This document shows, one piece after another, positions 1 through 9,046 of a DNA stretch of 64,000 nucleotides (the stretch's first letter is position 1; each line of letters opens with the position of its first letter). The notes beneath the pieces are model-generated. The model did not search any database. It was not told the origin of the DNA and was given only the letters and a program-made list of their open reading frames with translations. Origin of the DNA: Pseudobacter ginsenosidimutans (GTDB lineage Bacteria > Bacteroidota > Bacteroidia > Chitinophagales > Chitinophagaceae); the NCBI RefSeq assembly GCF_007970185.1, contig NZ_CP042431.1:310001-374000 (forward strand), written 5' to 3'. The position numbers were made by a program, and so were the translations under genes.

Positions 1-90
1 ATGAAGGAGCCCTTTTATATACAGAGGGCGCATTCCCGGATTTTTCCCTGAAAAAAATGGAATATTTTTTTAGAATCTTTATTAGGGAAG

Positions 91-642
91 CTATTTCAAT
101 ACTTTACGCAATATTTTGATGGCGTTGTAGATGGTATTGTAGGCTGTTTTGATGCTTTGTTCCGTAGTGGCGGCCACCTGCTCATAAGTATAGCCTTCAA
201 AGAACATGAGTCTGATCAGTTCCCTTTGTTTGGGCGTGAGTTGTTCAATGGCCTTGTGCAGTTTTTGTTTCAGCTCTTCATCATGCTGCACGCGGATAAT
301 GATCTCTTCATAAGGCAGTTCTTCGATCAGCTCTTTTTCCGTGAGTTTGTGAATAGCAGCATCGGTTTTGGAAAAATAGACCAGCTTATCTATCAGTGAT
401 CTTCGAAGTGATGTAAAAAGATAGGCCCGCACCTGCTTTACTTCATTGAGGCGTGCATGTTTATCCCAGAGCTGAAAGAACAACTGGGTAACACAATCCT
501 TTACCAGCTCATCATTGGCCGTTATCTTCAGACCGAATCGAACGAGATGGAAATAGGTATTATTGTACAGATCGAAAAGGGCCTGCTTGTTGCCCTTCCT
601 GATCTCTTCCCAGTAAATTATGTTCTGTTCATCATCTGTCAT
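91..642 (-). CDS. ECF-type RNA polymerase sigma factor
   Basis: A 183-residue sigma-70 family factor of the extracytoplasmic-function type. Region 2 lies at about residues 20-90 and includes the stretch FFQLWDKHARLNEVKQVRAY; region 4 lies at about 125-175 with the helix-turn-helix YTYEQVAATTEQSIKTAYN. It would direct RNA polymerase to a small set of promoters. Its ATG lies 11 bases inside the end of the upstream protease gene, so the two are probably translationally coupled. In this phylum such sigmas are usually followed by a FecR anti-sigma gene; only 90 bases remain before the window edge and none is visible, so that partner is inferred. Family call is firm; target genes are unknown. Confidence 0.9.
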   Translation of the reverse strand: MTDDEQNIIYWEEIRKGNKQALFDLYNNTYFHLVRFGLKITANDELVKDCVTQLFFQLWDKHARLNEVKQVRAYLFTSLRRSLIDKLVYFSKTDAAIHKLTEKELIEELPYEEIIIRVQHDEELKQKLHKAIEQLTPKQRELIRLMFFEGYTYEQVAATTEQSIKTAYNTIYNAIKILRKVLK

Positions 643-3600
643 TCGCAGATAGTTTCGATTGGCGGATGGCTTCTTCGAGTTGCTGGTCCTGTCCCCTGCT
701 TACCTTCCCATATTCGTTCATTACGCGTATATCCGGCTCTGTCTGGTAGTTTTCCAAATACTTTCCCCCATTCGTTTTTACGCCCATGGTTGGTACGCTG
801 AAGCTGAGTGTTGGGTCAAGCAGGGTTTGTCCTGTCATCCAGGTACAACTGCCGGGCACCGGCATTCCGATCAGTTTGCCCATATGAAGATATTGATAGT
901 CGTACACAAAGCAGTGACCATCGCTGTAATTTGATTCTCCTGCCAGCACCAGACTGGGTTTGGTCCAGCGGAAACCTGGCTCGATACCGGCAAGGAAATG
1001 ATCGTTGGTATTGGTCCTGGTTCTGGTACCGCTCAGGAAAGTGATCAGCTCCGGAGCCAGATCGCCGCCACGATTGAAGCGGGTATCAACAATGATGCCT
1101 TTACAGTGATTGTATCTGGACAGTATTTCTTCATACACGTTACGGTAGGCTGCATCATTCATCCGGTAGAGATGAACATAACCCCATTCGCCATTGGTGC
1201 TTTTTTCTGTTTCAAGGCGATTGCGCTCTACCCATCTTTTGTAGAGCAGATCGGCTTCTTCCGAAGGCGTGAGTGCTGTTACAGTAATATTGCGAACTTT
1301 CCCTCCGCCTTTCACTTGCAGGTTTATTTGTTTACCTGATTTTCCTGTGAGATAAAAATCAATGTCTTTATCTGCTTCTATCGTTGATCCATCAACGCTG
1401 ATAATGATATCACCGGGCTTTACCTCTAAGTCAGACCGTGAAAGCGGAGAATTAGAAATAAGTTCTCCGATCTTCATACCTGCCCCTTCATATTGCTGGT
1501 CATAGAAAATCCCGAGTGATCCCGTTATTTCAATATCCTTTCGCTTGTTGTTGAATGCTGCGCCGGTATGGCTAACATTCAATTCACCCAGCAACTCATT
1601 GAGCATTTCAGCGAAGTCGAAATTATTATCGATGCCGCTAAGGTATTTCCGGTAATCAATGCCAAACTGTTCCCAGTTGGCGCCGTGGTAGCCGGCAGTA
1701 TAGAATGTCTGTGCTGTTCTGCGCCATACATGATCGAACATTGCTGCTCTCTCTTTTGCAGGATCGATGCTGATTTCCGTTTTTATATTCACTTTTTGTT
1801 GCGAGGCTGTTGCGGGATCGATGCGGATCACATCACCATCCGCAAGCAGGTACAACCATTTTTGTTCTTTGTCCCATTGCAGGCTTCCTCCTGGCACTTT
1901 CAGCTGTAGCAGTCTTTTTGTTTCTTTTGTACGGAGATCTATTTGCCACAGATCATAATTCTTTTCCAGTTTTGCGAGATAGAATAATGTTTTTCCATCA
2001 TCACTCAGCACAGCATCCGATAATATGGCGGATGCGTTGGTAAGCCTAAGCTTTCTTTCGTTGATCCTTTCCCAGGATGCAGTTGGACCGTTGGTTGCAG
2101 ACTTTACGTTCAACGTATCGGCTGAAGGAACGGAGGCATCCGCTTGTTTAATTTCATTGAAATTTCTCCAGTCCTTCTCATCGGGGAACAAGGCAAAAAT
2201 ATCGGTTTGTGCTGTGCCGCTGTTATCGAAACTATGTAAACCGAAACGGTCACCAGAGAAAAGGACCATCTTTCCATTCATCATCCACTTTGGTCTGGCT
2301 TCATTGAATCCGCTTTTTGTCAGATTGATAAGTCGGCCATTGCCAGAAGCGTCGATGATGCCTACTTCATCATTGCCGGCACCCTGTTCTGAAAATTGAA
2401 CCAGCAGCCAGTGGCTATCCGGGCTCCATTCAAAATACTGGTCATGGTCGCGCCTGCTCACCAGTTGCTCTGCCGACAATATTTCGCGGGACTTTCCAGT
2501 TGCGATATTGTAAACCCTGAGTGTATTCCTGTTGGCGATAAAAGCGATCTCTTTCCCATCGGGCGACCAGGCAGGTTGATAATTTTCCTGGTCATTGCCG
2601 ATCAATTCTTTTTCTACTATTTGCCTGGCACCGTAAAAATTCTTTCCAGTCGGCATTGCAGCCTGCATGATCTTCCAGTTACCTGAATTTTCGCTGGCAT
2701 ATAACAGTGAGTTGCCATCAGGAGCAAAGCTCAATCCCGCTTCCTCTCCCGGCGTTGTTGTAATTCGCCTGACATCTTTTCCAAGAATATTGCTCACAAA
2801 AACTTCGCCGCGTGCAATAAATGCCATTTCCTTTCCGGAAGGAGAAACTGCAATCTCACTGGCTTCTGTGATGGATACCTGTTTAAGTGACTGTTGTGGG
2901 GAGGCCCGAATTCTGATCAGTACTTTCTTCGGTGCAGCATTATTCTTTTTGATCCAGATCTCCCCATCGTATCCAAAACAAAGGGTATTGCTTTTTGCAA
3001 TGCTGAGAAAACGAATGGGATGGTCTTTGAAAAAGGTTAATTGCTTTGGCTCGTCTTTTCCTGAAATTGAAGATTGAAAAACATTGAAGCTGCCGGACCT
3101 TTCGCTCAGATAGAAAATGGTTTGCTGGTCGTTGGAAAAAACAGGGCTTCTGTCTTCTCCTGTAAATTCACTGAGCTGACGATGCGTGTCAGTTTGTTGA
3201 TCATAGACCCAGATATCTCTTGCGGCGGAAGAAACCTGGTGCTTACGCCAGGGATTCTCTCTTGCCTTTCGGTCGTGATAAATGATGATATTTTCATCTG
3301 CACTGAGTTTGGCGTCTTCAGCAGGAGTGGTCAGCAATTGTTTTACCCTGCCGCCCGCAGCGGGTACGGTATACAATTCAGGCAATGATTCGGAAGGAAA
3401 TTGCCGGCACTCAGGAGCATCCATTCTTGCTGCTGAGAAAACAACGGCGTTTCCATCAGTAGTAAAATCTGAAGGGAATTCATCGGCAGCATGCCAGGTG
3501 AGTTGCTTTGCTTCTCCACCTTTGGCAGGAACAATATACAGATCAAAATTACCGGAACGGTTGCCGGCAAAGCAAACATGTTTCCCATCCTTACTCCAGA

Positions 3601-3808
3601 CCGGCATCAGCTCCTGCCCATTCAGCTGTACCAGTAGTTTTGCTGTTCCTCCAGATGCCGGAACAGTGTAAAGATCCCCATGATAAGCAAATACAATCGT
3701 TTTTCCATCTGGTGAGAGTGCAGGGTATCTTAACCAGCTGGGGCTGTTTTGTGCCGTCAGTATTGAATTACACAATACAGAAATCAAAATCAGAACAACG
3801 CCTTTCAT
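632..3808 (-). CDS. Tricorn-like S41 family serine protease with beta-propeller repeats
   Basis: Secreted or periplasmic protease of about 1058 residues related to archaeal Tricorn. The start chosen gives a signal peptide (MKGVVLILISVLCNSILTAQ); the longer frame reading from 3895 begins inside a terminator hairpin. The N-terminal two thirds carry WD40/TolB-like repeats (LSPDGKTIVFAYHGDLY, WSPDGKEIAFIANR) that form propellers gating the active site. A PDZ-like segment follows, then the S41 core. The Tricorn tetrad is recognisable as Ser746-His747 (NVSHTG), Ser962 (NYSDGH) and Glu1024 (QTEPDI), close to the numbering in Tricorn (S745, H746, S965, E1023), so the enzyme should be active. It probably trims peptides outside the cytoplasm. 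It overlaps the downstream sigma gene by 11 bases. Confidence 0.9.
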   Translation of the reverse strand: MKGVVLILISVLCNSILTAQNSPSWLRYPALSPDGKTIVFAYHGDLYTVPASGGTAKLLVQLNGQELMPVWSKDGKHVCFAGNRSGNFDLYIVPAKGGEAKQLTWHAADEFPSDFTTDGNAVVFSAARMDAPECRQFPSESLPELYTVPAAGGRVKQLLTTPAEDAKLSADENIIIYHDRKARENPWRKHQVSSAARDIWVYDQQTDTHRQLSEFTGEDRSPVFSNDQQTIFYLSERSGSFNVFQSSISGKDEPKQLTFFKDHPIRFLSIAKSNTLCFGYDGEIWIKKNNAAPKKVLIRIRASPQQSLKQVSITEASEIAVSPSGKEMAFIARGEVFVSNILGKDVRRITTTPGEEAGLSFAPDGNSLLYASENSGNWKIMQAAMPTGKNFYGARQIVEKELIGNDQENYQPAWSPDGKEIAFIANRNTLRVYNIATGKSREILSAEQLVSRRDHDQYFEWSPDSHWLLVQFSEQGAGNDEVGIIDASGNGRLINLTKSGFNEARPKWMMNGKMVLFSGDRFGLHSFDNSGTAQTDIFALFPDEKDWRNFNEIKQADASVPSADTLNVKSATNGPTASWERINERKLRLTNASAILSDAVLSDDGKTLFYLAKLEKNYDLWQIDLRTKETKRLLQLKVPGGSLQWDKEQKWLYLLADGDVIRIDPATASQQKVNIKTEISIDPAKERAAMFDHVWRRTAQTFYTAGYHGANWEQFGIDYRKYLSGIDNNFDFAEMLNELLGELNVSHTGAAFNNKRKDIEITGSLGIFYDQQYEGAGMKIGELISNSPLSRSDLEVKPGDIIISVDGSTIEADKDIDFYLTGKSGKQINLQVKGGGKVRNITVTALTPSEEADLLYKRWVERNRLETEKSTNGEWGYVHLYRMNDAAYRNVYEEILSRYNHCKGIIVDTRFNRGGDLAPELITFLSGTRTRTNTNDHFLAGIEPGFRWTKPSLVLAGESNYSDGHCFVYDYQYLHMGKLIGMPVPGSCTWMTGQTLLDPTLSFSVPTMGVKTNGGKYLENYQTEPDIRVMNEYGKVSRGQDQQLEEAIRQSKLSANDR

Positions 3809-3853
3809 GTGGGACCATGCATTGATGAGCGGGTAATTTACAAAAAGGCGCTC

Positions 3854-3895
3854 AAAAAAAATGCCTTTAAAAACTGATACAGCTTTTAAAGGCAT
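3854..3895 (-). terminator. Rho-independent terminator after the mutS-like pair
   Basis: Perfect 12-bp inverted repeat, ATGCCTTTAAAA at 3861-3872 and TTTTAAAGGCAT at 3884-3895, followed on the minus strand by a run of seven T. It ends the transcript coming from the MutS-like genes and separates it from the protease gene. Confidence 0.8.
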
Positions 3896-3919
3896 TCCAT
3901 TATTATATTATTGCATGGA

Positions 3920-3982
3920 CTATTTTTCTGCCTTGATAAGACCAAATTTCACACGAGCGTTCATGACTTTACTTTTATTCAT
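3920..3982 (-). CDS. Possible 20-residue small protein overlapping the mutS-like stop
   Basis: The ATG of this tiny frame overlaps the stop of the upstream MutS-like gene in the arrangement ATGAATAA. It reads MNKSKVMNARVKFGLIKAEK, a basic peptide with 5 Lys and 1 Arg, and stops just before the terminator hairpin. Position (coupled start, last frame before the terminator) suits a real small gene, but no family is recognised and a chance frame of this length is common. It could also be a start-stop relic. Confidence 0.25.
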   Translation of the reverse strand: MNKSKVMNARVKFGLIKAEK

Positions 3983-5315
3983 CGGTGACTAAAACATTTC
4001 CACTCCCGATCATTTCAAGAATGCCTTCATTACGGATGATCATCATACCCTGTCGGTCTTCCGTGATCCCTTGCTCCAGCCGGTAGGTATACTTCGGCCT
4101 GGATCCTTCCATGATGGTAGGCAGGAACCTGAACTGTATATTGGGCGTGGCTTTCAATGCCTCTCCCACTTCGATGATATGAGTAGATACAACAAACAGG
4201 CAATCGGCATATTCCGCAAAGGCTTCCGTTACGGAGAGTGTGCCATCGTAAGCATCCTTCACATTCGTACCCTTGAACAGCTCGTCGAACATCAGCATCA
4301 GCCTCTGTCCGCTGGCAGCGGCTTCCGCAGCTTGTTTTACTCTCACCACCTCCGCATAGAAATGCGAATAACCAAGACCGATATTATCCGCCACATTGAT
4401 ACTCGAATACAATCCTTCACGAACGGAAAAATCAAAACGGGCCGCAGCAACGGGGAATCCCATATGCGCGAGATACAATCCAATGCCTAATGATTTCATC
4501 AGCGTAGACTTCCCGGCCATATTGGCTCCCGTAAGAAAAAGCACATTGCTGTTCTCTTTCAGCACCAGGTTATTGCCGATAGCTTTATCGATACAGGGAT
4601 GCCGGAGATCATTTACAGCAAGTATATTTTTTTCAGGCGCTAACGCAGTTGCATAGTTGAATCCTTTAACAGCCGCAACATTACTCACTGCCATATTCAG
4701 ATCGAGCTGATAGATGAAGGATAAAACAGCTTCCATCTCTTTTTGCATTCTGTTCTTGAGCAGGTACTCGTAGAATGCCAGTGTTTTCAGCGGTAAGTCC
4801 TGATAGATATCTGTATCCGCCAGTTTTTGCAATTGCGGCTGTGCAAGTATTTTCCTGATCTCCTCCACGCTGGCAGCAAATGGTCCGCCCAGATTACACA
4901 GCAACTCAACAATAGCAACAGTTTTTTTGATGGTAACGATAGTTGCCTGCAGACCCTGGATATTCTTTTTATACCGTTCATCTCTCGTGAGGCTCGCCAA
5001 AGTTTTTTTCACCACAGTGGAGAACAAGACCATTGCGGCACTTTTGCCGCTGGAAGTATCGATATATTCACGCATGAGATTGATCTGCTGCACATCAAAT
5101 GGAAAGGCCAATGCCTGTTGCTGGAAGAACCGTAAGATGCTGCTTCGCTGGTTGATCTGTTCTGCATTGGTGAGCGGGTTGCGGAACATCTCGTCCAGCA
5201 ATTGCTCCCCCCCTCTCGTTTTCACCTGATTGAACAAATGGTAAACGGATCCCTGACGGAATTTTCCGAGTAAATTCAGTTCCTCCAGCGTTTGCCTGTC
5301 TATTTTGAAACTCAT
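3975..5315 (-). CDS. Short MutS-like ATPase (second of a tandem pair)
   Basis: A 446-residue protein with the lever/clamp core and C-terminal ABC-type ATPase of the MutS family. The mismatch-reading N-terminal domain of full MutS (about 850 residues) is absent. Walker A is GANMAGKST at residues 263-271 (Lys269), followed by the MutS-typical LGIGLYLAHMGFPV; Walker B is MLMFDELFKGTN and the switch His is in STHIIE. Without domain I, mismatch repair is unlikely; MutS relatives of this build act in recombination or bind other DNA structures, but the role here is unknown. It lies 72 bases after its paralogue, with a perfect hairpin between them. ATPase family is certain, function is not. Confidence 0.85.
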   Translation of the reverse strand: MSFKIDRQTLEELNLLGKFRQGSVYHLFNQVKTRGGEQLLDEMFRNPLTNAEQINQRSSILRFFQQQALAFPFDVQQINLMREYIDTSSGKSAAMVLFSTVVKKTLASLTRDERYKKNIQGLQATIVTIKKTVAIVELLCNLGGPFAASVEEIRKILAQPQLQKLADTDIYQDLPLKTLAFYEYLLKNRMQKEMEAVLSFIYQLDLNMAVSNVAAVKGFNYATALAPEKNILAVNDLRHPCIDKAIGNNLVLKENSNVLFLTGANMAGKSTLMKSLGIGLYLAHMGFPVAAARFDFSVREGLYSSINVADNIGLGYSHFYAEVVRVKQAAEAAASGQRLMLMFDELFKGTNVKDAYDGTLSVTEAFAEYADCLFVVSTHIIEVGEALKATPNIQFRFLPTIMEGSRPKYTYRLEQGITEDRQGMMIIRNEGILEMIGSGNVLVTDE

Positions 5316-5335
5316 AACATTTATTTTTACTCATG

Positions 5336-5375
5336 GTGTGGCAGTCGCTCGCCGGGAGGCGAGCGACTGCCACAC
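5336..5375. repeat. Perfect 18-bp palindromic hairpin, REP-like
   Basis: GTGTGGCAGTCGCTCGCC, a four-base loop GGGA, then the exact complement. It sits alone between the two mutS-like genes and lacks a T-run on either strand, so it is not a normal terminator. Part of it (CGCC-nGGA-GGCG next to GCGACTG) resembles a hairpin at 18208-18240, which suggests a dispersed palindromic repeat family. Confidence 0.6.
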
Positions 5376-5387
5376 TCCGATTAATTT

Positions 5388-6686
5388 TTACACAGCGCGC
5401 CTGCGGCCACTCTTCAGTATTTCAAGTATCCCTTCATTCCTGATAATGATCATCCCGTGACGGTCATTGGTAACGCCTTCCTCTAACGTATAGGTATATT
5501 CGGGAATATTACTTTTCATCTTCGTTGGTAAGAACCAGAATCCGATGGAAGGATTTTTCGCCAATTCATCCGCCGCTTCCACGATATGGGAAGAAATGAT
5601 GAAGCGGCTGTTCTTTCTTTCCGCAAAAGCCAGCGTAATGGCCACCGTAGCTTCATGCGCATCTTTCACATTGGTGCCGCGGAAGAGCTCATCGAAAATG
5701 ACAAATACAGATTTACCGGATTTCAGTTCCGCCGCCACTTTCTTCACCCGCAATACTTCCGCGTAAAAATGACTGGCTCCGATACCCAGGTTATCCGGCA
5801 GATTGATAGTAGTGTACATGCCATCCATCACGGAAAACTCCATGGAAGTGGCTGCCACGGGAAACCCCATATGTGCGATGTAAACGGCCGTTCCCACTGA
5901 TCTCAGGAAGGTGCTCTTACCGGCCATGTTGGCGCCGGTAAGAAACACTACTGTCCTGTTTTTGTTCATGGCTATGTCATTAGGGACGGGATGCTGCAAT
6001 TCAGGATGGTAAAGCCCCTCGATACTCAATTCCCCTGTTCCTCTTTCCAATGCTTTGGGGAAGATGAATGTCCGTTTGGCTGCTACTTTCGCAACAGAGA
6101 TATACACATCCAGGGTATAGATATACGATAGCAATCGCTCTACTTTTTGCCTTTCACGCACACGAAGCAATACATCAAATGCCGTTATAGCGGCATAAGC
6201 TATCTTTCCTTTACTTTTCTCGCTAAGCACAGGTACAAAAACCGGATCGGCCAACAGGCTCTCCATCAATCCTCTTTCCTCTTCGTACGCAGCGATGTTA
6301 CGTATACTACTATCTTCAATGAATTGCTTTGCCTGCTGCATCAGGGCAATAACAGCGGTAACGCCATTCTGTATATCTTTTTCACTCAGAGTCTGCTGCA
6401 TTCCGTGATTCGACTGCTCATTCCTGTTAGTCAGGTATTTTTCCGCCATATCGAAAGTGGAACCTTCAAACGGGAACAAAGTATTAAATTGACAGAAATG
6501 CCCGATGATACTGCTACGCCGGTTGATGGCCTGCTTATCTGCCAGCGGCATCCGGAACATTTCCTGCAATAGCAATTCACCCCCACGGGTATGCGTATTA
6601 TTATAGAGATCAAAGATGCCGGCTGTATCACGCTTGCTGAATAATCTCAGGTCATCGATGGTTTGATCGTCTGTTTGTAAGAACAT
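5388..6686 (-). CDS. Short MutS-like ATPase (first of a tandem pair)
   Basis: A 432-residue paralogue of the next gene, with the same plan: MutS core helices, then the ATPase. Walker A is GANMAGKST with Lys257, Walker B is FVIFDELFRGTNVKDAHEA, and the conserved HMGFPVAA motif follows Walker A. Both proteins begin with a similar segment (QTIDDLRLF here, QTLEELNLL in the partner) and share RGGELLLQEMFRMPL-type sequence, so they arose by duplication and might form a heterodimer. The gene begins 12 bases after the GldF-GldG-like gene and is therefore probably co-transcribed with it. No mismatch-recognition domain is present. Confidence 0.85.
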   Translation of the reverse strand: MFLQTDDQTIDDLRLFSKRDTAGIFDLYNNTHTRGGELLLQEMFRMPLADKQAINRRSSIIGHFCQFNTLFPFEGSTFDMAEKYLTNRNEQSNHGMQQTLSEKDIQNGVTAVIALMQQAKQFIEDSSIRNIAAYEEERGLMESLLADPVFVPVLSEKSKGKIAYAAITAFDVLLRVRERQKVERLLSYIYTLDVYISVAKVAAKRTFIFPKALERGTGELSIEGLYHPELQHPVPNDIAMNKNRTVVFLTGANMAGKSTFLRSVGTAVYIAHMGFPVAATSMEFSVMDGMYTTINLPDNLGIGASHFYAEVLRVKKVAAELKSGKSVFVIFDELFRGTNVKDAHEATVAITLAFAERKNSRFIISSHIVEAADELAKNPSIGFWFLPTKMKSNIPEYTYTLEEGVTNDRHGMIIIRNEGILEILKSGRRRAV

Positions 6687-6698
6687 GTGTTGCGTTTT

Positions 6699-9035
6699 TT
6701 ATTTTCTTTTTCTTCGGACCAGGATCACAATTCCCAGTAAGAGTAACAGAGCAGGTAATATCCAGATGAAGAAAAACGATTGCGTTTTCGCCGCCTTACC
6801 TGAGATGGTAAAGAGTTGATCAGCAGGATCAGGCATCGGCGTATAAACAGGGAACCTGTTAGTATCCAACCAGCTAAAGAAAGAAATATTGATGGGCTTA
6901 ACTCCGCCCCTTAACCTGCTCAGGCAGTCCGCATCTCCGGCAATGATGATACGTTGCTGCTTATTGGCCAGATCCCTGGTGAGCCGGGCCATCACGGTAA
7001 AAGGCGTTTTTTTCACATCGCCTTCTGCAGGGTTGAATCCCGGAGCTGTTGAATCCACCACCAGCCGGCCTGCTTTATTGAAAGTGCCCTCCCTGGTAAG
7101 CAACAGTGGTCTGTAGGTGTACGAGGTTTCACTGGTAGCCTGCACGGCTGCAGCGCCATGCATCACTTCCCGCACGGTGTCTTTGTATTTCGGATTATTC
7201 AACCGCGCCCTTAGTTTTGGCATACCCTGGGCATCTGACATGAAATACAGGTCTGATGTAAAATACGTGGGCAGTACGTTCGGTACTTCATGTTTAGACA
7301 CATACACAAGGCTGCCGTTATCCAAAGCTGTGCCGAGGTGGGATAATAGCGGATTGAGCATTTCCTGCTTACCGGGTTCGCCGAGGATGAACGCATTGCC
7401 TCCCTGATCCAGGTATTTTTTTATTCTTTCTTCTTTCAACGGGCTCATCCGGGTTTTAGGATCGGCCAGTATCAGGCAGGAAATTCCTGCAGGTATATCA
7501 CGGAAGTCCGGAGAGATGGTGTCTGCATCGAAACCAACGTTTATGAGCGATGTTCTGGTTATTTTACTGAATGCGTGTGAATAGTATTCCCGCTCCCCCA
7601 TCTTGAAAATATCCCTTTCCAGATTACCAGTTGTATACAAAACTTTTGGCATCTCTTCAACCTGTAATCTTTTGAATGCGGCTGAAACCTGAATTTCATG
7701 AGGCCAGAAATCAGTATCGGGGAAAGTCCGCAACCAGGTGGTTCTGCCTTTGTATTTCAGCTCCATCACGGCCCGCATGTCTTCCGGCTGCAGGTCAGCC
7801 ATCTTTCTGATCTCTTCCGGCGTTTTGAACCTGGAGAGATCAGCTTCTTTTCCTTCAGCCTCGATCGCAGCAATTTCTTTCAGCGTTTTTTTCGGATATC
7901 TCCGGAATAAACTACTGTCTCCATCCACCACATCATAATAATAAACATATCTGAATTTGATATCAGGCTTGAAGCGCAGGTATCTTTCCCAGAGTGTCCA
8001 CATATAATCGTTGCGTGCTGCGGGTGAAGTTTTGCCGTAACTGTTATCGAGCAGATTGCTGTACAATGTTACTTCCAGTGGCTCTCCTTTTTCAAAATCA
8101 TTGAGTACTTTTTGTGTATTCGGATGGATCGTGAGCAAATTATCACGTGTGGTATCCCAATAACCGATCATACCGGGTCTTGAACTGATATATCCAACGA
8201 ATAAAACCACGGCTATTGTCAAAACATAACGCAGGGCTTTTCGATACCAGGGTAGAAACTCACGGGTTCCTTTCAGTTTGAGTACCGTAAATGTCAGGAA
8301 CATTCCGGTGATGAGCAGGTAATAGATCACATCGGCCGTAGTGATCAATCCAACAATCATTTTGGAGGCCCTGTTACCCATCGCCAGAAACCAGGTAAGA
8401 TCACGCACCAGGTCGTATTGTTGCCAAAGTCCGCCGATCCTGTTCAGGATAAAGATCACCAGAAAGGTAGCGATCGCACTCACGATCTGGTAGGTAGACA
8501 AACTGCTCATGAAAATACCGATGGCGCCGAAGGCACAGGTGATCAGGAAAAATCCCAAAGTAGCCGACAATACCATGCCTGTATCTACATTTTGGATATT
8601 GAGCATACCGGTGATCATGAAAATGCCTATCACTGCAATCAGCATGAGGTTGTAGATCAGCAGCGCCAGGTATTTTCCGAACACGATATTTTTTGTTTTC
8701 ACCGGCGATGAATACAATAATTTGATGGTGCCATTGTTCATCTCTCTGCTGATGATGCCCATCGTGAGCAGAGGAAGAAAGAGATAAAGGTTATTGATGG
8801 CGCTGGAATAGATCCCTTCGCCGTTGAGAAAAACGAGTTGGGTAAGCGAACGGTTGAAGCCTTCGAAATCCGGACTGTTCTCCAGCATCAGCGATTGCCA
8901 TTTGGTGAACTCCTGTACAACACGACAATAGAAATACGCGCATTGCACCAGGAAGGCCACGAATAAAAACCAGGCCACAGGGGAATAGAACAGATTACGG
9001 AGCTCTGTCCGGGCGATCTTGAAGATCAGTTTCAT
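6699..9035 (-). CDS. GldF-GldG fusion: ABC-2 permease joined to GldG-like extracytoplasmic domain
   Basis: A 778-residue membrane protein. Residues 1 to about 260 are an ABC-2 type permease with six hydrophobic segments and the motif ISREMNNGTIKLLYSSPVKTKNIVFGKY, matching GldF. From about 275 (a further membrane segment, YVLTIAVVLFVGYI) to the end it matches GldG, a large extracytoplasmic domain closed by a C-terminal anchor (FFFIWILPALLLLLGIVIL) and a basic RRKRK tail. In flavobacteria GldF and GldG are separate proteins that work with GldA and are tied to gliding and T9SS function. Here the fused form is 11 bases from the GldA-like ATPase. Whether this organism glides is not shown by the sequence. 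Confidence 0.85.
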   Translation of the reverse strand: MKLIFKIARTELRNLFYSPVAWFLFVAFLVQCAYFYCRVVQEFTKWQSLMLENSPDFEGFNRSLTQLVFLNGEGIYSSAINNLYLFLPLLTMGIISREMNNGTIKLLYSSPVKTKNIVFGKYLALLIYNLMLIAVIGIFMITGMLNIQNVDTGMVLSATLGFFLITCAFGAIGIFMSSLSTYQIVSAIATFLVIFILNRIGGLWQQYDLVRDLTWFLAMGNRASKMIVGLITTADVIYYLLITGMFLTFTVLKLKGTREFLPWYRKALRYVLTIAVVLFVGYISSRPGMIGYWDTTRDNLLTIHPNTQKVLNDFEKGEPLEVTLYSNLLDNSYGKTSPAARNDYMWTLWERYLRFKPDIKFRYVYYYDVVDGDSSLFRRYPKKTLKEIAAIEAEGKEADLSRFKTPEEIRKMADLQPEDMRAVMELKYKGRTTWLRTFPDTDFWPHEIQVSAAFKRLQVEEMPKVLYTTGNLERDIFKMGEREYYSHAFSKITRTSLINVGFDADTISPDFRDIPAGISCLILADPKTRMSPLKEERIKKYLDQGGNAFILGEPGKQEMLNPLLSHLGTALDNGSLVYVSKHEVPNVLPTYFTSDLYFMSDAQGMPKLRARLNNPKYKDTVREVMHGAAAVQATSETSYTYRPLLLTREGTFNKAGRLVVDSTAPGFNPAEGDVKKTPFTVMARLTRDLANKQQRIIIAGDADCLSRLRGGVKPINISFFSWLDTNRFPVYTPMPDPADQLFTISGKAAKTQSFFFIWILPALLLLLGIVILVRRKRK

Positions 9036-9046
9036 ATATCAGTCTT

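Noticed and set aside
1-90. FecR-like gene beginning at the left edge
   Set aside because: The 90 bases hold no start codon with a supportable frame on the minus strand; a FecR gene beyond the edge is only an expectation.
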